Shown here: positions 13,910-15,367 of the stretch, piece after piece | Position numbering within the stretch: the stretch's first letter is position 1 | Layout: every line of letters begins with the position of its first letter | From: an uncultured Eubacteriales bacterium | Lineage (GTDB): Bacteria; Bacillota_I; Bacilli_A; RF39; UBA660 | Direction: 5' to 3' | Assembly: GCA_900321645.1 (NCBI GenBank) | Contig: ONWZ01000095.1 | Span: forward strand, 1 to 15,367 | Length of the DNA: 15,367 nt | Program-made: the position numbers and the translations under genes | Notes under the pieces: model-generated | Seen by the model: only the letters and a program-made list of their open reading frames with translations | What the model was told of the DNA's origin: nothing | The model's database searches: none

Positions 13910-14568
13910 TCAATATTGCCCTAATCTTTGCTGAAACAGTATTATGTTATTTAGCTTTAACACTATTATTTAAAAAATATAAAACGGATGGCTTATATGT
14001 CTTTGTCATTATTGCAACCTTTATTGCTAGCGTGATGAATCTTAAAGAAATTTCAATTATGAATATTAGCATTCCATTAGGGTTTGGAGTAACGATGGCA
14101 ATTGTCTTGGGAGCAAATTTAATTACACAAAGGCAAGGTATTGAAGAAATAAATAATTATTTATTAATAATTTTAATTACTGGAGTTGTCGCTTGTGGTA
14201 TTTTAAATCTATCAGGAATGATAAGTGCTAGTGAATATAACTATTTAGCTAATCGAGCATATGATAATATCTTCGTATTTAATATTAGAATGTATCTTGC
14301 TTTAGTTATTTCAATTCTAGTTTCGGTATTTATTAGTACTAGATTGTTTTATACAATCAAAAGATTAAAAAATAAAATAATTCTTAGTAATATATTTTCA
14401 ATCATCATTACTGAATTTATTGAAAATATTATTTTTGCTTTAATCGCTTTTATATCTGAATTTAGCCTTGTTGACATTGTCCTATGCATTATATTTAGAT
14501 ATACCATTAAGAGCATTATTGGTATTTTAGGAACAATACCATTGTATATATCAAATAAGAATAATTGA
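13906..14568 (+). CDS. Six-helix membrane protein, second diverged VUT/YhhQ-family paralogue
   Basis: This 220-residue protein has about six membrane helices and is a tandem paralogue of the preceding gene. It is closer to the VUT/YhhQ family: GLYVFVIIATFIASV, a LGANLITQRQG segment where the family has a TD...E.(Y/F)G motif, AYDNIFVFNIRMYLALVISILVS with the conserved Arg, ITEFIENIIFALIAF matching SQ.(I/V)(S/D)T..F..IAF, and RYTIKSIIGILGTIPLYI with the conserved Lys. In the first motif Asp and Glu appear as Asn and Gln. It overlaps the upstream gene by four bases and has AAGGTGA as its ribosome binding site. The two products may form a heteromeric transporter, which is an inference. Confidence 0.65.
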   Translation: MINIALIFAETVLCYLALTLLFKKYKTDGLYVFVIIATFIASVMNLKEISIMNISIPLGFGVTMAIVLGANLITQRQGIEEINNYLLIILITGVVACGILNLSGMISASEYNYLANRAYDNIFVFNIRMYLALVISILVSVFISTRLFYTIKRLKNKIILSNIFSIIITEFIENIIFALIAFISEFSLVDIVLCIIFRYTIKSIIGILGTIPLYISNKNN

Positions 14569-14582
14569 TAAGGAAGTGAATT

Positions 14583-15245
14583 ATGAGAACAAGAAAAAAA
14601 GAATTAGTAAGTGATGAACTTAAACCTTTCGTAGGAAATTTGATAAGGGAGAATAGACAAAAGTATAATTATTCACTTGAAGAATTATCCGAGGCCTTAA
14701 ATCATCAAAAAAATCGGCAAACATTACACAAATATGAAACAGGATTACTAAATATTCCATATGATATCTTCTTTGAAATATGTCGCATTTTCAATATCGA
14801 TACGTCAGTGTTAAATGATATTGAAATTAGCAAAGAAGAAAAAGAAACGTTAGAAAACAAATTTGTTAAGAATTATGTAAATAATGCTAGAACTGATAAG
14901 AATTTAACTGTTCAAAAAGAAAAAATTATCAATACTTATAAAAATGCTACTTATGAACCAATTGGAAAATCAGAATTATCAGTAAAACTATTAGATGATT
15001 CGATGAGTCCGTTCTATTTAAAAAATGACAAAGTATATTTTGCTAAACAAGAAGAATATAAAAATGGTGACGATATTGTTATTGCTATTAAAGGAAACGT
15101 TTTATCAGTAAGAAAATTATATAAATATCAAAAAGGTATTATCTTACAAGCCATGAACCCTAAGTATCCTAGTTTAAATGTTAATATTATTTCACCAGAC
15201 ATGATTTTGGGTAAAGTAATAGGTATTCATAGAGAAATAAAATAA
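14583..15245 (+). CDS. XRE-family regulator with S24 LexA-like domain, probably catalytically impaired
   Basis: This 220-residue protein joins an N-terminal XRE helix-turn-helix (about 13-75, with LIRENRQKYNYSLEELSEAL and TLHKYETGL) to a C-terminal S24 LexA/UmuD-like domain (about 128-220). The serine motif DDSMSPFYLKNDKVYF places Ser140 correctly. In the strand where LexA has VKRL, this protein has VRKL, so Arg177 occupies the usual lysine position. No Ala-Gly cleavage pair is visible in the linker. It may act as a repressor or sensor without self-cleavage. It starts 14 bases after the second VUT gene with AAGGAAGTGA as ribosome binding site, so it is likely co-transcribed and may regulate that operon. 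Confidence 0.8.
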   Translation: MRTRKKELVSDELKPFVGNLIRENRQKYNYSLEELSEALNHQKNRQTLHKYETGLLNIPYDIFFEICRIFNIDTSVLNDIEISKEEKETLENKFVKNYVNNARTDKNLTVQKEKIINTYKNATYEPIGKSELSVKLLDDSMSPFYLKNDKVYFAKQEEYKNGDDIVIAIKGNVLSVRKLYKYQKGIILQAMNPKYPSLNVNIISPDMILGKVIGIHREIK

Positions 15246-15250
15246 AAAGA

Positions 15251-15279
15251 AAACAACTAATTAAATTAGTTGTTTTTTT
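15251..15279. terminator. Shared bidirectional terminator, XRE gene versus HU gene
   Basis: AAACAACTAA (15251-15260) pairs with TTAGTTGTTT (15266-15275), loop TTAAA, with T residues to 15279. On the other strand the hairpin is followed by TCTTTTTA, so it can also serve the convergent HU gene. A second small inverted repeat TAATCT/AGATTA (15282-15287 and 15292-15297) overlaps the HU stop codon but has no T-tract. Confidence 0.82.
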
Positions 15280-15294
15280 CTTAATCTATAAAGA

Positions 15295-15367
15295 TTAGTT
15301 TAAAGCATCTTTTAATTTGCTTCCAGCTTTGAAGCCAGGTACTACTCTAGCAGCAATCTTAACTTCA
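15295..15367 (-). CDS. HU-family DNA-binding protein, C-terminal 23 residues (5' end outside window)
   Basis: The last 24 codons on the minus strand, including the stop TAA at 15295-15297, read EVKIAARVVPGFKAGSKLKD and then ALN. This matches the closing strand and helix of HU/IHF-type histone-like proteins (VPGFKAGS.LK.A.N), small dimeric DNA-bending proteins of the nucleoid. Only the C-terminus is visible, so symbol and exact paralogue cannot be given. It converges on the XRE gene and shares its terminator. Confidence 0.85.
   Translation of the reverse strand, partial: EVKIAARVVPGFKAGSKLKDALN

Noticed and set aside
15282..15297. TAATCT/AGATTA inverted repeat as a separate terminator for HU
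   Set aside because: The six-pair AT-rich stem has no T-tract on either strand. The stronger hairpin at 15251-15275 explains termination.

Overview
The window is a very AT-rich, gene-dense chromosomal segment using the standard bacterial code: TGA is used as a stop (for example the ATGA overlap at 13906-13909) and Trp is encoded by TGG. Its left part has the classic Bacillota origin-proximal order rpmH-rnpA-yidC-jag-mnmE-mnmG-rsmG-noc/parB, so oriC/dnaA probably lies just left of base 1. The combination of AT-rich codon use, RNA polymerase delta (rpoE), strong AGGAGG-type ribosome binding sites, a lipoprotein-type YidC and a class A penicillin-binding protein points to a walled, small-genome member of the Bacilli, possibly one of the uncultured gut lineages near the Mollicutes/Erysipelotrichia. 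That placement is an inference.

Layout: (1) 1-1990, ribosomal protein L34 C-terminus, RNase P protein, membrane insertase YidC and the RNA-binding protein Jag/KhpB, all rightward. (2) 2005-2265, a small two-helix membrane protein on the minus strand. (3) 2359-6276, the mnmE-mnmG-rsmG operon for tRNA wobble-uridine modification and 16S rRNA m7G methylation. (4) 6292-6567, a small unknown minus-strand protein. (5) 6677-8041, a Noc-like ParB-family CTPase joined in frame to a long proline-rich region. The junction holds an A8 run, out-of-frame stops and an internal ribosome binding site plus ATG. (6) 8064-10034, a class A PBP on the minus strand. (7) 10139-12214, argS and rpoE. (8) 12273-13169, a stand-alone protein related to acyl-CoA dehydratase activases. 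(9) 13241-15245, an apparent three-gene operon of two diverged VUT/YhhQ-like six-helix membrane proteins and an XRE/S24 regulator whose expected catalytic lysine appears to be arginine. (10) 15295-15367, the C-terminus of an HU-family protein on the minus strand.

Two architectural themes recur. Convergent gene pairs share one compact hairpin terminator, and in two cases the minus-strand stop codon lies inside the hairpin. Five promoters share a TGTG(T/C)TA-type extended -10, with an exact 11-mer upstream of argS and of the VUT operon. No tRNA or rRNA genes, insertion sequences, CRISPR arrays or prophage genes were seen, and no intergenic gap exceeds about 120 bases. The parts most worth following up are the composite noc ORF and the VUT-VUT-XRE operon.
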